Positions 1-9,100 of a stretch of 64,000 bases of DNA are shown here, piece by piece (position 1 is the stretch's first letter; the number at the start of each line of letters is the position of its first letter). Below the pieces are notes generated by a model. It had not been told where the DNA came from. It saw only the letters and a program-made list of their open reading frames with translations, and ran no database searches. A program made the position numbers and the translations under genes. Source of the DNA: Streptomyces canus (GTDB taxonomy: Bacteria > Actinomycetota > Actinomycetes > Streptomycetales > Streptomycetaceae); NCBI RefSeq assembly GCF_030815415.1, contig NZ_JAUSWW010000001.1:10230001-10294000 (forward strand), read 5' to 3'.

Positions 1-6
1 CCACGC

Positions 7-507
7 TCACCATCCCTGCTTCCTGCCGTCGACCTTGAACAGCCCGGACGAAGGCTCCGCCAGGATCCCGCGCTCCACGAGCCTCTTCAGCTTCGAGCGC
101 ATCCCCTCGACATGCCGCGGCTCGGTCCCCAGACCCAGGTGCTGGCAGACCTCTTTGCAGCGCATCGCCGCCCCCGAGGTCGCGAACAAAGCGATGATCC
201 CCTGGTACTCCGGCGACATCACCGTCACGTCGAGCCCTGCCTCGGCCTTCACCAACGCCACAGCTACCCCGCCGGCACCCCCACCCGCGGCGTCCGCACC
301 CCCACCCGCGGCTTCCGCGTCCGGCACCGGCGAAGACGGCGCGGCCAGCACCTCCTCCACCGTCTCGCGCGCGATCTGCAACCGCGCCAGCCGCTCCTCG
401 GCCCGCGACAACTCTTCGGACAGACCGGCGATCTGCTCACGCAGCCGCTCGGCCTCGCCCAGCACCTCAGCCCGCCTGGCCTCCAACGCCTCCATCAACG
501 ACGGCAC
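7..507 (-). CDS. Coiled-coil / winged-helix protein, mobile-element associated
   Basis: The function of this protein is not known. The N-terminal half (about residues 1-60) is a Glu/Arg/Leu-rich coiled coil, followed by an Ala/Gly/Pro linker. The C-terminal 70 residues look like a winged helix: an 'YQGIIALF' helix, a 'CKEVCQHLGLG' recognition-helix-like stretch, and 'MRSKLKRLVERGIL' ending in a wing. I favour the GTG start at 507, because GAGGGTGG lies about 8 nt upstream; an ATG-less extension to 537 is open. Two relatives occur here, one at 41779-42315 (intact) and one at 14992-15404 (frameshifted). All three lie close to transposase genes or relics, which suggests an IS accessory or DNA-binding role. 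This is inference from context. Confidence 0.6.
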   Translation of the reverse strand: MPSLMEALEARRAEVLGEAERLREQIAGLSEELSRAEERLARLQIARETVEEVLAAPSSPVPDAEAAGGGADAAGGGAGGVAVALVKAEAGLDVTVMSPEYQGIIALFATSGAAMRCKEVCQHLGLGTEPRHVEGMRSKLKRLVERGILAEPSSGLFKVDGRKQGW

Positions 508-827
508 ATCACACCCACCCTCGCTCAGCACCCGCACGCCTCACGGCGGGCTCGACCCCGGCGACGGTAGGAGTCGGCACGACCAGCTACATCCCGAACC
601 TCTGCGAATCACCCCAACGAGGCACCCTCGGAAGATCTGCACCCAAACAACTTCATCGTCACTGCGCGCCGCCGACTCTCGCCTGCAGGAGCTCCGCTTC
701 AGCGTTTCTCCGGGCGACCTGCTCCAGACGACCCGATCTGGACCCCATGAGCTGCTGCAGGCGCAGCGCGGTGGACAGCAAGTTGAGGGCCAGAGGCCGG
801 TCGTGTCCCGCGGCGTGGTGTTGGGGA

Positions 828-1860
828 TCAACTGGCGGGCGCGTTTGGAGCGTTGGGTAGCGCCGGGGCGCTTTCGGGGAGCTCGCGGTAGATCTCGCCC
901 ATGCTGCCTTCGGGAAGGTAGCGGCGGGGAAAGGCGATCCATTCGTCATGCATCTCGAAGAGCACGGCGGTGACCAGCCGGATGAGGGCGTCGTCGTTGG
1001 GGAAGACCTGGACGACGTCGACGTCGATCCTGCGCTTGATCTCCCGGTTCACCCGTTCTAACGGGTTCGTCGACTGGATCTTTTTCCAGTGCCGCGGCGG
1101 GAAGTCCGCAAACGCGGTCAGATCCTCCTTCGCCTCCAGCAACATGGCTTTGACCTTGGGGAACTGGGCGCCGAGCATGTCGGCGACGGTGTCCAGCTGG
1201 GTGCGCACGAGGCCGGCGGTGGGCATGACCTTGCGGACCGCGGCGACCAGCCCGGCGTGCTGGTCGGTGACGACCAGGCGGACCCCGGACAAGCCGCGTT
1301 CACGCAGGGAGCGCAGGAACTCCTTTCAGAACGCCTCGCTCTCGCTGTCACCGACCTCCCCCATGCCCCAGGACCTCGCGGTTGCCGTCCTCGGTGATGC
1401 CGGTGGCGACCACGACGGCCCGCGAGACGATCTGGTGGTTCACCCGCGCCTTGCAGCAGGTCGCGTCCAGATAGACGTAGGGAAAGCGGACATGATCCAG
1501 CGGGCGGGTGCGGAACGCGGTCAACGGCTCGTTCAGCGCCGCGCAGATCCGCGAGACCTCCGACTTGGAGATCCCGCTGTCCCCGCCGAGTGCTTTGACC
1601 AGGTCATCGACACTGCGGGTGGAGACGCCGTGCACGTATGCCTCCATGATGACGGCGTAGAGGGCCTGGTCGATGCGGCGCCGTCGCTCCAGTAGCGACG
1701 GGAAGAAGCTGCCGGTGCGGACCTTGGGAATCTCCAGGTCCAGGCCGCCGGCCAGCGTGGTCAGCACCTTCTCGCGATGCCCGTTGCGGACGGTGGTCCG
1801 CGCCGGCGTGTGCTCGTTCCACTCCGCACCGATGTGGGCACTTGCCTCGCCAGTTGCCGG
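828..1860 (-). pseudogene. IS256-family transposase, frameshifted and truncated
   Basis: Reading on the minus strand from about 1860, the frame gives the IS256 (Mutator-type) signature: 'GAEWNEHTPARTTVRNGHRE', then 'IPKVRTGSFFPSLLERRRR' and the catalytic-Asp region 'VYLDATCCKAR'. At about 1360 the frame shifts after 'GNREVLG', where a G run looks one base too long. An in-frame TGA then replaces the Trp expected in 'EAFWKEF'. The C-terminal part (828-1292) continues with 'VVTDQHAGL' and 'STNPLERVNREIKRR'. The N-terminal region is missing. At least one frameshift and one nonsense codon make this a dead copy. Confidence 0.9.
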
Positions 1861-1993
1861 GCCCGCTCAAAGCCCTCTTCAGTCGGCCCCCAACAGCTGA
1901 CCAGCCTGCTCATCTCCCCGACCACCCTGGTCAGCGCGCCGCCCGCGTAGCTGGGCAAGCCTGTCGAGTGTCGACCAGGGCGCCGCGGTGGTC

Positions 1994-2011
1994 AGCTTGA
2001 GTTTTAACCTT
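1994..2011 (+). repeat. Left arm of 18-bp inverted repeat flanking the LRV gene
   Basis: AGCTTGAGTTTTAACCTT here is the exact reverse complement of 3989-4006. The motif is AT-rich in a very GC-rich region. The two arms enclose about 2 kb that contains a single intact gene. Confidence 0.8.
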
Positions 2012-2180
2012 CTTGGCGGCGTCGCCTGCCACGAAACCATCGACACTCCCACGTGGGCAGCGCCTGCGATCGCGGCTCTCCATGAGCGGCATGCAGTTTC
2101 GGCACACCGGCGGAGTGAAGCCTCGTTGCGTCGGTGTTTCACACCTCGTTCTTCGCGGAGCGCAGGAGCCGGAGCTTCCT

Positions 2181-3764
2181 CTACGCCGGCGGCCTTACCT
2201 GTCGGCCGTCCGTCTTCAACAGTCGGCGGATCGTGTCCAAGTCAAGCGCCGCGTTCGCAGCCGCATCGTGGGCCAACTCCTCGTCGTCGAGGAGTACCGC
2301 CAGCCGGGACTGCGGAAGATTCGGGTGGCGCGTCGCCGCAGCCCTCACGGCATATTCCGGGTCCTGGGTGAGCCGCTCCACGGCTGTCGGCTCAGTTTCG
2401 GGGTCGCGTGCGGCCAAGGCCCGGACCTCAGGGTCCTCGTGGTCGGCGAAGGCGGCCAGTCCGTTGGTCGGGAAGTTCGGCCGGGTGGTGAGGTGGCTGC
2501 GCTCGGGGCCGGTGTACTCGAGGAAGCTGCGCACCAGAAGTGGTGCGGGGGCGTCTGGATGGTTTTGGGCCAGCAGGACGCGTACGCCGAGGTCGTCGTC
2601 GGCGGCCAGGCGTGCGACGAGGTCCGGTGGCAGCAGGTGGTCCCTGGCTGCCTGTCGGCGCAGCAGTGGGTGGTTGGAGAGTGCGTTTCGGCGGACGGTC
2701 TTGCGATCCCGGGGCACCTCGGGCGCAGGGTGGAAGACGAAGGGATGGTCCATGGGGACCTGGTAGTCGATCTGGGCCCGTTCGTCCTCACTCAGTGCGG
2801 GGTGGAGGGACACGGCCAGCCGGACGTCGGGGTGGGGGTCCGTCATGAGCGTACGGAGCTCGGCCGGTCCCAGGTCCGCGCGGTACGCGACCTGCGTGCG
2901 CACGTCCGGGTCCGGATCGGCGACGAGTGCGCGGCACTCGGCGGGTCCGAGGTCTGCGCGTTGCGCGATCCGGCCCCGTATCTCCGGATCCGAGTCGGCG
3001 GCCAGGAGGACCACTGCGTCGGGAGGAAGGGTGGGGTTGACGGCGATCATCGCCTTGTCCTCCTTGCCGACGGGCCTGGCGAGGACGCCGTCCACCACAG
3101 CTCTGCTGAGGGCGCGGTGGAGCAGCAGGTCGGTGCGGGCGTGGCACGGTCGGTCAGGGAGCGCGCTCTCCACCCACGCCGGATCCTGACAGCGCGCATG
3201 CCGCTGAGCCGTCTCCCGGACCTCGCCGTCGGGGTCTGTGAGGAGGGCGGCCCGCACGTCCGCGGGCAGTGATGCCCACCCGCCGACCCCCCAGCGGCGG
3301 ACCTTCGCGATCGGATGGGTAGGCATGGATCGGCGTAGCCCAGTGGAGATCTGCTGGTAGAAGGAACCGCCCAGAAGTTCGTCGTCGTACGTGCTGATCA
3401 TGTGGACGACGGCCTCGTCGGGCAGGGGCCAGGGCCGGGCGGGGGCGGCCACCCGCGGTCCCTCGGCCAGGTGGGCGCGGACGAACCACTCGGGATCATC
3501 CAGCAGTCGAACTCGCTGGGCCGGATCGACATGGGGGTTGCGGGCGAAGAAGCTGCGGGTGTAGGTGTCGGGGTGCTCGATCACCGCGTCGACGACGGCG
3601 TCGGGCAGGATCCGGTCCCGGCACAGCACCATCCGTGCGGCAAGCGGAGCGTCAGAGAGCAGCCGCAGGAGGATGCTCTCCGGCACGGACGGGTTGAGAG
3701 CCAGCCCGGCGAGCCGACGGGTGGGCAGATCGGCGTCCGCCCAGATCTGCTCAGGCGTAGGCAT
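2181..3764 (-). CDS. Leucine-rich-repeat-variant (LRV/HEAT-like) repeat protein
   Basis: This is a protein of about 527 residues made almost wholly of degenerate helical repeats. Units such as 'LVADPDPDVRTQVAYRADLG' and 'LMTDPHPDVRLAVSLHPAL' recur every 24-30 residues. The pattern (Leu-rich helix, D-P/H-x-D-V/P-x-V-R turn, Ala-rich helix) is that of the LRV or HEAT-like solenoids often found in actinobacteria. No signal peptide, membrane segment or catalytic motif is visible, so it is probably a cytosolic protein-protein interaction scaffold. ATG 3764 has GGGGG about 8 nt upstream and is preferred over a TTG at 3779. It is the only intact gene between an 18-bp inverted repeat (1994-2011 and 3989-4006), so it may be cargo of a small mobile unit. 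Confidence 0.75.
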   Translation of the reverse strand: MPTPEQIWADADLPTRRLAGLALNPSVPESILLRLLSDAPLAARMVLCRDRILPDAVVDAVIEHPDTYTRSFFARNPHVDPAQRVRLLDDPEWFVRAHLAEGPRVAAPARPWPLPDEAVVHMISTYDDELLGGSFYQQISTGLRRSMPTHPIAKVRRWGVGGWASLPADVRAALLTDPDGEVRETAQRHARCQDPAWVESALPDRPCHARTDLLLHRALSRAVVDGVLARPVGKEDKAMIAVNPTLPPDAVVLLAADSDPEIRGRIAQRADLGPAECRALVADPDPDVRTQVAYRADLGPAELRTLMTDPHPDVRLAVSLHPALSEDERAQIDYQVPMDHPFVFHPAPEVPRDRKTVRRNALSNHPLLRRQAARDHLLPPDLVARLAADDDLGVRVLLAQNHPDAPAPLLVRSFLEYTGPERSHLTTRPNFPTNGLAAFADHEDPEVRALAARDPETEPTAVERLTQDPEYAVRAAATRHPNLPQSRLAVLLDDEELAHDAAANAALDLDTIRRLLKTDGRQVRPPA

Positions 3765-3988
3765 GCCTTGTACCCCCAAGGTGTCGTCCGGCCTCGTGAA
3801 GACTTGGTGCCCGATTATCCGCGTTGCACAGCGACAGGCCGAGCGTTGGATAGCGCCGTCCAGGGCCCGTCCAGACGGTCGCGCGCTGGCGAGGCGGGCT
3901 TCCCGAGTCCGACGCGGATGGAATACATGCCATGCGAACTGCAGAGTTCACCTCATATGGGCCTGGTCGGCGCCGAACCATAGTTACC

Positions 3989-4006
3989 AAGGTTAAAACT
4001 CAAGCT
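3989..4006 (-). repeat. Right arm of 18-bp inverted repeat flanking the LRV gene
   Basis: AAGGTTAAAACTCAAGCT is the perfect inverted copy of 1994-2011. An IS481-type transposase tail begins within about 60 bp outside this arm, so the boundary could be an element end or a past insertion junction. Confidence 0.8.
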
Positions 4007-4059
4007 AAGGAGTGGTTGGCCCCGGATACGAGCTGGACCTGCCCGCACCAGCCAATGTT

Positions 4060-4210
4060 GCTCACCATCCGAAGACCAACGCCGCGAAGCCCTCGGCGTC
4101 TGGAACATCCACTACAACTACCACCGACCCCGCGGCTCAGCTGGAGGCCAGCGCCACCGGCCGTTCGGCCGCAGGAAGGCGTCACCGATGTCCTAGCCTC
4201 ATACAACTAG
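4060..4210 (+). pseudogene. IS481-family transposase C-terminal remnant
   Basis: The frame through 4098 reads 'RREALGVWNIHYNYHRP', the typical end of an IS481 integrase core ('...WNxHYNYHRPH'). A frameshift then moves the terminal 'VTDVLASYN' into another frame, ending at 4210. Only about 50 residues remain of roughly 320-350, so this is a relic. Confidence 0.75.
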
Positions 4211-4220
4211 GCTACGGCGT

Positions 4221-5021
4221 ATGAGTCAGCCTCCCCTCGACCCCGTCGCGCACAACCGCCTCGCCTGGGACCGCGAGGTGGAGGAGGGCAACGAGTGGTC
4301 TCGCCCTGTCGGCCCGGAGGTGATCGCGAAGGCGCGGGCCGGCCAGTGGTCCATCGTCCTGATCGGATACGAGCCGGTCGACCCGGCCTGGTTCCCGCCG
4401 CAGATCGCCGGTCGCGACGTGCTCTGCCTCGCCTCCGGCGGCGGGCAGCAGGGTCCAGTGCTGGCCGCGGCGGGCGCGCGGGTGACCGTCTTCGACAACT
4501 CGCCCCGCCAGCTGGCGCAGGACGAGATGGTCGCGGCGCGGGAGGGGCTCGACTTGCGCACCGTGCTTGGCGACGCGCGGGACCTGAGCCCGTTCCCGGA
4601 CGCCTCGTTCGACCTTGTCGTCCACCCGGTCTCCAACCTGTTCATCCCGGAGCTGGCGCCGGTCTGGCGCGAGTGCCACCGCGTGCTGCGCCCCGGGGGG
4701 ACGCTGTTGTCCGGCTTCCTCAACCCAGACGTCTACCTCTTCGACGCCGAGTCGTTGGAGGCGCGCGGCGAGCTGGTGGTGCGTCACCGCCTGCCTTACA
4801 GCGACCTCTCTCACCTGGAGCCCGCCGAGCGGGAACGGTTGTGGGGCCTCGACGCGCCGGTCGAGTACAGCCACACGCTCACCGAGCAGCTCGGAGGGCA
4901 GATCGCGGCGGGCTTCGCCATCACCGGCTTCGCCGAGGCGCCGCACCACTCGGAGGCCACCGCTGGCTGGCTCTCCGGCTACTTCTCCACGAAAGCGGTC
5001 AAGGCTGGCGCCGGTCACTGA
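4221..5021 (+). CDS. Class I SAM-dependent methyltransferase
   Basis: This is a 266-residue protein with a Rossmann methyltransferase core. Motif I is 'VLCLASGGGQQ' (about residues 68-78), followed by 'VTVFDNSPRQL' with the acidic residue that would bind the SAM ribose. 'DARDLSPFPDASFDLVV' gives motifs II/III, and 'VLRPGGTLLSGF' the post-core strand. This is the Methyltransf_11/UbiE-like group, and the substrate cannot be inferred. ATG 4221 lacks a clear Shine-Dalgarno, so the transcript could be leaderless. It is followed by an unassigned gap and then a MerR regulator on the same strand. Confidence 0.85.
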   Translation: MSQPPLDPVAHNRLAWDREVEEGNEWSRPVGPEVIAKARAGQWSIVLIGYEPVDPAWFPPQIAGRDVLCLASGGGQQGPVLAAAGARVTVFDNSPRQLAQDEMVAAREGLDLRTVLGDARDLSPFPDASFDLVVHPVSNLFIPELAPVWRECHRVLRPGGTLLSGFLNPDVYLFDAESLEARGELVVRHRLPYSDLSHLEPAERERLWGLDAPVEYSHTLTEQLGGQIAAGFAITGFAEAPHHSEATAGWLSGYFSTKAVKAGAGH

Positions 5022-5287
5022 CCCTCCACCGTCGCCGGCGCGTACGCCCGCCACCACGACTGGAAATCCCTCGGTCCACGCGAGGGCAGCACCTGCTGCA
5101 CCACCGGTCCGGCCGACGCGGCCGTAGAAGTCGGCGCGCAGGAGCCGTCCGTCGTGGGCGGCTGCTGCTGATCCGCCGATGGCCAACCACCACACCAGCG
5201 GGGCCGTGGCCAGGACGGGGGACCGGTCACGGCCCGCGTCTCCCTGCCGCCTTCGCACCCCCGACGGCCGCCCTCGCACTGAGGCGC
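5022..5287. other. Intergenic gap with no recognisable gene
   Basis: About 265 bp between the methyltransferase and the MerR promoter. Open frames here are short and show no family resemblance. I see no strong hairpin. Confidence 0.5.
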
Positions 5288-5320
5288 TTGAGTCTGTACC
5301 CGCCGGAGGGTTCAGGATCT
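5288..5320 (+). promoter_or_regulatory. Predicted MerR-type promoter with internal palindrome
   Basis: A -35-like TTGAGT (5288-5293) and a -10-like CAGGAT (5313-5318) are separated by 19 bp, the elongated spacer typical of MerR-controlled promoters. The spacer contains a near-perfect palindrome, CTGTACCC (5294-5301) and GGGTTCAG (5308-5315). The -10 box ends about 8 bp before ATG 5326, so the transcript would be leaderless or nearly so. Autoregulation by the downstream MerR protein is the simplest reading. Confidence 0.55.
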
Positions 5321-5325
5321 GACGC

Positions 5326-6108
5326 ATGGACGACGAACGCCCCGACGTGCTCACCATTGGCCGGCTCGCGCACCGCACCGGACTTTCGGTGGGCACCCTG
5401 CGCTTCTGGTCGGACGAGGGAGCGGTGCCGCCTGTGGGCCGCTCCGCGGGCGGCTACCGGTTGTACGACGCCGAGTCCGTGGCCCGCGTCGAACTGGTTC
5501 GCACTCTGCGGGCGTTGGGCCTGGGACTCGACGACGTGTGCCGCGTCCTGAGCGGCCGCACCACGGTCGCCGAGGTCGCCGACGCGCATGTGGCCGCGCT
5601 CGACGCGCAGATCCGCTCCCTCAAGGTGAGCCGGGCCGTCCTGTCCACCGTGGCGAAACGGGGTTCGACCGTTGAGGAGACAGCACTGATGAACCGGTTG
5701 GCGCGGCTTTCCGCCGCCGAACGTGAGCAGATCATCGACGAGTTCAAGGAGGAGGTGTTCGGCGGCCTCGACGACCCGGGCCTGCGCGACCGCATGCGTA
5801 CCTTCAGCATCGAACTCCCCGACGATCCCACACCCGAGCAGGTCGACGCCTGGATCGAACTGGCCGAATTGGTGCGGGACCACGGGTTCCGCGCCCGGTT
5901 GCGCACATGGATGGAGCTCAACACGCCCGTACCGGGGCGGGGTCGTCCCGCCGGGGCATCCATCTGGTGGGCCCGGCAGATCGTGCAGACCGTCGCGGAG
6001 GTCAGAAAAGGCGGGATCCCTCCCGAGGGGCCTGCCGCGGCCGAAGTGCTGTCCGAACTGTTCGGTGACACCGATCGGGCCGCCGTACTGCGCAGTCTGG
6101 AGGCCTGA
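5326..6108 (+). CDS. MerR-family transcriptional regulator
   Basis: This is a 260-residue protein. Residues about 5-75 form a MerR winged helix-turn-helix: 'TIGRLAHRTGLSVGTLRFW', then 'SAGGYRLYDAESVARVELVRTLRALGLGLDDV'. A dimerising helix follows ('HVAALDAQIRSLKVSRAVL'). The C-terminal 150 residues are mostly helical and lack a Cys cluster, so a metal sensor is unlikely and an organic ligand or stress signal is more plausible. The promoter at 5288-5320 has the 19-bp spacer and operator palindrome expected for autoregulation. The next gene on the same strand is a secreted BNR protein about 290 bp away, with no evidence that they form an operon. Confidence 0.85.
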   Translation: MDDERPDVLTIGRLAHRTGLSVGTLRFWSDEGAVPPVGRSAGGYRLYDAESVARVELVRTLRALGLGLDDVCRVLSGRTTVAEVADAHVAALDAQIRSLKVSRAVLSTVAKRGSTVEETALMNRLARLSAAEREQIIDEFKEEVFGGLDDPGLRDRMRTFSIELPDDPTPEQVDAWIELAELVRDHGFRARLRTWMELNTPVPGRGRPAGASIWWARQIVQTVAEVRKGGIPPEGPAAAEVLSELFGDTDRAAVLRSLEA

Positions 6109-6397
6109 GAGCGGGGTAAGTGCCTCTTCCTGACCCGGTCATGACATGACAGCCGCGGTGTCAGCTCGTCAGCACTGCCGAGTGTTGAGGTCAGAACGTG
6201 GGTCACGGTGAGCGCGAACGGGGCGTCCGGCCCGGACCGCGGGAGTCCGACGCCGGCGCGTACTGAGCGGGGCGGTTTCCGGCATCACATCGCGATGGCA
6301 GGTTCTGGTCAAAGACTGTCCAAGTGCCGGACGCCTCCTCCCGCCGGTGGTCAGGTCTTCCACGACGGCTGTACGACCACCCGTTTTCGGAGGACCT

Positions 6398-9052
6398 GTG
6401 TCAGCTCCAACTCGTAGAAGACGATGGCTCGCGACCTGCGCCATCACCGCATCCGCCGCACTCGTCGCGATACCCGCAAGCGCCGCGTCCGGCCAGAACA
6501 ATGGCCCCTTCGGGGTCCGCGCCCTGGACCGACTCGCCGCTGAGCGGGAGCAGTCGGTGGGTGCCATGAGTCCCAGCCTGAAGGGCGAGGACGGTGACGA
6601 CGGCAACGAGGCCGACGAGATAGCCGAGGGTGCGGACCAGTACGCCGAGGCCCGCACCTCGCCCGGCATCGTCGCACCGGGCGCGTACGGTGCCGCCTGG
6701 GACGACCTGACCAACCTGCCGAGGTCAGGCGGCAGTTGGCGCCACGTCACCGACCTGCCGTACAACTCCGACGACCCGCGCTACCGGGACATCGACTCCA
6801 ACTCCAGTGGCGGATCGGGCAATGTGACCGGCCGGATGGCGGCGATGGCCGCCGATGACGACGGGTACGTGTACGCGGGCAGCGCGGGCGGCGGCGTGTG
6901 GCGCTCCCAGAAGGGCGGCGGACACTGGCAGCCGATCAGCGACCGGCTGCCGGCGCAGTCCACCGGCGCGCTCGCGCTCGACGGCGGCGGACGGCTGTGG
7001 CTGGGCACCGGCGAGGCGACGACCAACGCCGACGCCTACCTCGGCAGCGGCGTCTACGTCCTGTCCCACCCGCACCACGGCACCTTCTCCGCCCGCAGCC
7101 GGGTCGGCGGCGACGAGCTGGAGTCCACCACTGTCCACCAGCTGCGCTTTGGGGGCGCCAAGGTGTGGGCGGCGACCAGCGAGGGCGTGTGGAGCCACTC
7201 CACCAAGACGCTGAAGGGCGCCTGGAAGCTGGAGTTCGCGCCCAACCCCGACTATCTGCCGGGCGGTTCGAAGGCGGACGACGACTCGGCCGCGTACAAG
7301 AACATCGCCAACGACATCGCGATCGACGCCAAGGACCCGTCCAAGGTGGTCCTCGCGGTCGGCTGGCGCAGCGGTGACGACTACAACGGCTTCTACACCA
7401 GGGGCGCGGACGGCGCCTGGACGCGGATCACGAGCGGCCTGGGCGACCTGCCGACCGACCCGGACGGCGTCGGCAACGTCACCTTCGCCCGCTCCGCCGA
7501 CGGCTCCCGCTACTATGCCATCGACCAGTCGCCCGAGCAGCTGAACACCAACCCGGACAGCGCTCTGGAGGGCATCTTCGTCTCCAAGTCCGGTTCTCCC
7601 ACCGGCCCTTGGACGAAGATCGCCGACTACCAGGCGCTGGCCGTCGACGGCTCGGCGCTGACCTCCAGCGGCTACATGCCGGGCGTGCAGGCCTGGTACA
7701 ACCAGTTCCTCACCGTCGACCCGGCCGACGCGCAGCACGTCTACGCCGGCCTGGAGGAGGTCCACGAGAGCAAGGACGGCGGCGCCACCTGGTCGGCGGT
7801 CGGCCCGTACTGGAACTTCGGCTTCTCCTGCTGGAGCATCGACCCGGCCAAGCAGACCGGCGACTGCAACCAGACCACCCACCCAGACCAGCATGGCGTC
7901 GCGATCGGGCGCTACCACGGCAAGAGCTTCGTCTACGTCGGCAACGACGGCGGCGTCTACAAACGCCCGGTGGCCGGTTCCCAGGACGCCTCCGGGCACG
8001 CCACTGACTGGACCTCGCTGAACGACGGCAGCATTGACACCCTGCAGTATTACTCGGTCGGCGTCGGCAAGGACCTGGACTACGGCGGGGTCTCGGTGAC
8101 CGGCGGTCTGCAGGACAACGGTCAGTCCGTCCTGCGCAGCAACGACAAGGTGATGGGCTCCAACTTCGGTGGCGACGGCGGCGACACCCTCACCGACCCG
8201 GCCAACGGGTGCAACATTGCCGAGGAGTACGTCTACCTCGCCATTCAGGTGACCCAGAACTGCGCCGTCAACGACGGCAGTTGGATCGACGACTCCAGCA
8301 AGGCTACGTCGTACAACGTCGCCCCGGCCGACAACGCCACCGGCGAGGCCCGCTTCATCGCCCCGCTCGCGGCCGACGCGAAGAACCCCGAGACCTGGGT
8401 CGCGGGCGGTCGGCACGTCTGGGTGCAGACCCATGGCTACGCCATCCGCAGCGGCGACGAGTGGAAGAGCGCGTACGACCTCGGCGCCGGCCGCACCGCG
8501 ACCGCCGTCGCGGCCCTCGGCGGCAAGGTCTACGCGGCCTGGTGTGGCCCCTGCAACAACCAGGGCTTTGCCCGCGGCATCTCCGTCGGCCACGCGGACG
8601 GCACCGGCTGGCACGACATCACCCTGCCCACGACGGGTGCGGACGGGACCGTGCCCAACCGCTACCTCAGCGGCTTCGCCGTTGACCCCAAGAACGCCGA
8701 CCACGTCTACCTCGCGGTCAACGGCTTCTCCCGGCACTGGACCGAAGGGCCTGGCGCCGGCGTCGGCCATGTCTTCGAGTCCAAGGACGGCGGCATCACC
8801 TGGACCGACATCTCGAAGAACCTTCCCGACGTGCCCACCAATTCGGCGGTCGTCACGCCGAACGGCGGCCTCGCCGTCGCTACCGACCTCGGTGTCGTCT
8901 ACCGGGCGCCGGGCCGCACCACGTGGCAGCGCGTCGGCGACCTCCCGGCCGTCGCCGTGCTCCAGCTGAAGCTGAGCCCCGACGGCAGCACCCTGTACGC
9001 GGCCACACACGGCCGCGGCATCTACTCGATCAAGGTGCGGGACTGCGACTGA
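6398..9052 (+). CDS. Secreted BNR/sortilin-like beta-propeller protein
   Basis: The product is about 884 residues and predicted exported. The preferred start is GTG 6398, preceded by GGAGG at about 6389-6393. It gives a classical signal peptide: 'TRRRRW', a hydrophobic Ala/Val core, then 'IPASAA' as cleavage site. The mature part carries repeated 'S/E-K-D-G-G-x-T-W' Asp-box motifs ('SKDGGATWSAV', 'SKDGGITWTDI', 'SQKGGGHWQPI') and 'VYAGSAGGGVWRS', the hallmarks of VPS10/sortilin or GH74/sialidase-like propellers. It could be an extracellular glycosidase or a binding protein; no catalytic pair can be assigned with confidence. A strong hairpin at 9064-9100 follows the stop. Confidence 0.85.
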   Translation: MSAPTRRRRWLATCAITASAALVAIPASAASGQNNGPFGVRALDRLAAEREQSVGAMSPSLKGEDGDDGNEADEIAEGADQYAEARTSPGIVAPGAYGAAWDDLTNLPRSGGSWRHVTDLPYNSDDPRYRDIDSNSSGGSGNVTGRMAAMAADDDGYVYAGSAGGGVWRSQKGGGHWQPISDRLPAQSTGALALDGGGRLWLGTGEATTNADAYLGSGVYVLSHPHHGTFSARSRVGGDELESTTVHQLRFGGAKVWAATSEGVWSHSTKTLKGAWKLEFAPNPDYLPGGSKADDDSAAYKNIANDIAIDAKDPSKVVLAVGWRSGDDYNGFYTRGADGAWTRITSGLGDLPTDPDGVGNVTFARSADGSRYYAIDQSPEQLNTNPDSALEGIFVSKSGSPTGPWTKIADYQALAVDGSALTSSGYMPGVQAWYNQFLTVDPADAQHVYAGLEEVHESKDGGATWSAVGPYWNFGFSCWSIDPAKQTGDCNQTTHPDQHGVAIGRYHGKSFVYVGNDGGVYKRPVAGSQDASGHATDWTSLNDGSIDTLQYYSVGVGKDLDYGGVSVTGGLQDNGQSVLRSNDKVMGSNFGGDGGDTLTDPANGCNIAEEYVYLAIQVTQNCAVNDGSWIDDSSKATSYNVAPADNATGEARFIAPLAADAKNPETWVAGGRHVWVQTHGYAIRSGDEWKSAYDLGAGRTATAVAALGGKVYAAWCGPCNNQGFARGISVGHADGTGWHDITLPTTGADGTVPNRYLSGFAVDPKNADHVYLAVNGFSRHWTEGPGAGVGHVFESKDGGITWTDISKNLPDVPTNSAVVTPNGGLAVATDLGVVYRAPGRTTWQRVGDLPAVAVLQLKLSPDGSTLYAATHGRGIYSIKVRDCD

Positions 9053-9063
9053 CGCAGCGACGT

Positions 9064-9100
9064 CGCAGGGGTGATCCCGGGTTCCGGGGTCACCCCTGCG
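9064..9100. terminator. Bidirectional terminator hairpin
   Basis: CGCAGGGGTGA (9064-9074) pairs perfectly with 9090-9100 across a 15-nt loop. It lies between convergent genes and overlaps the stop codon of the lipoprotein gene. Confidence 0.75.

Noticed and set aside
541..827. Possible gene upstream of the IS256 relic
   Set aside because: Frames on both strands lack starts, Shine-Dalgarno sites and recognisable motifs.
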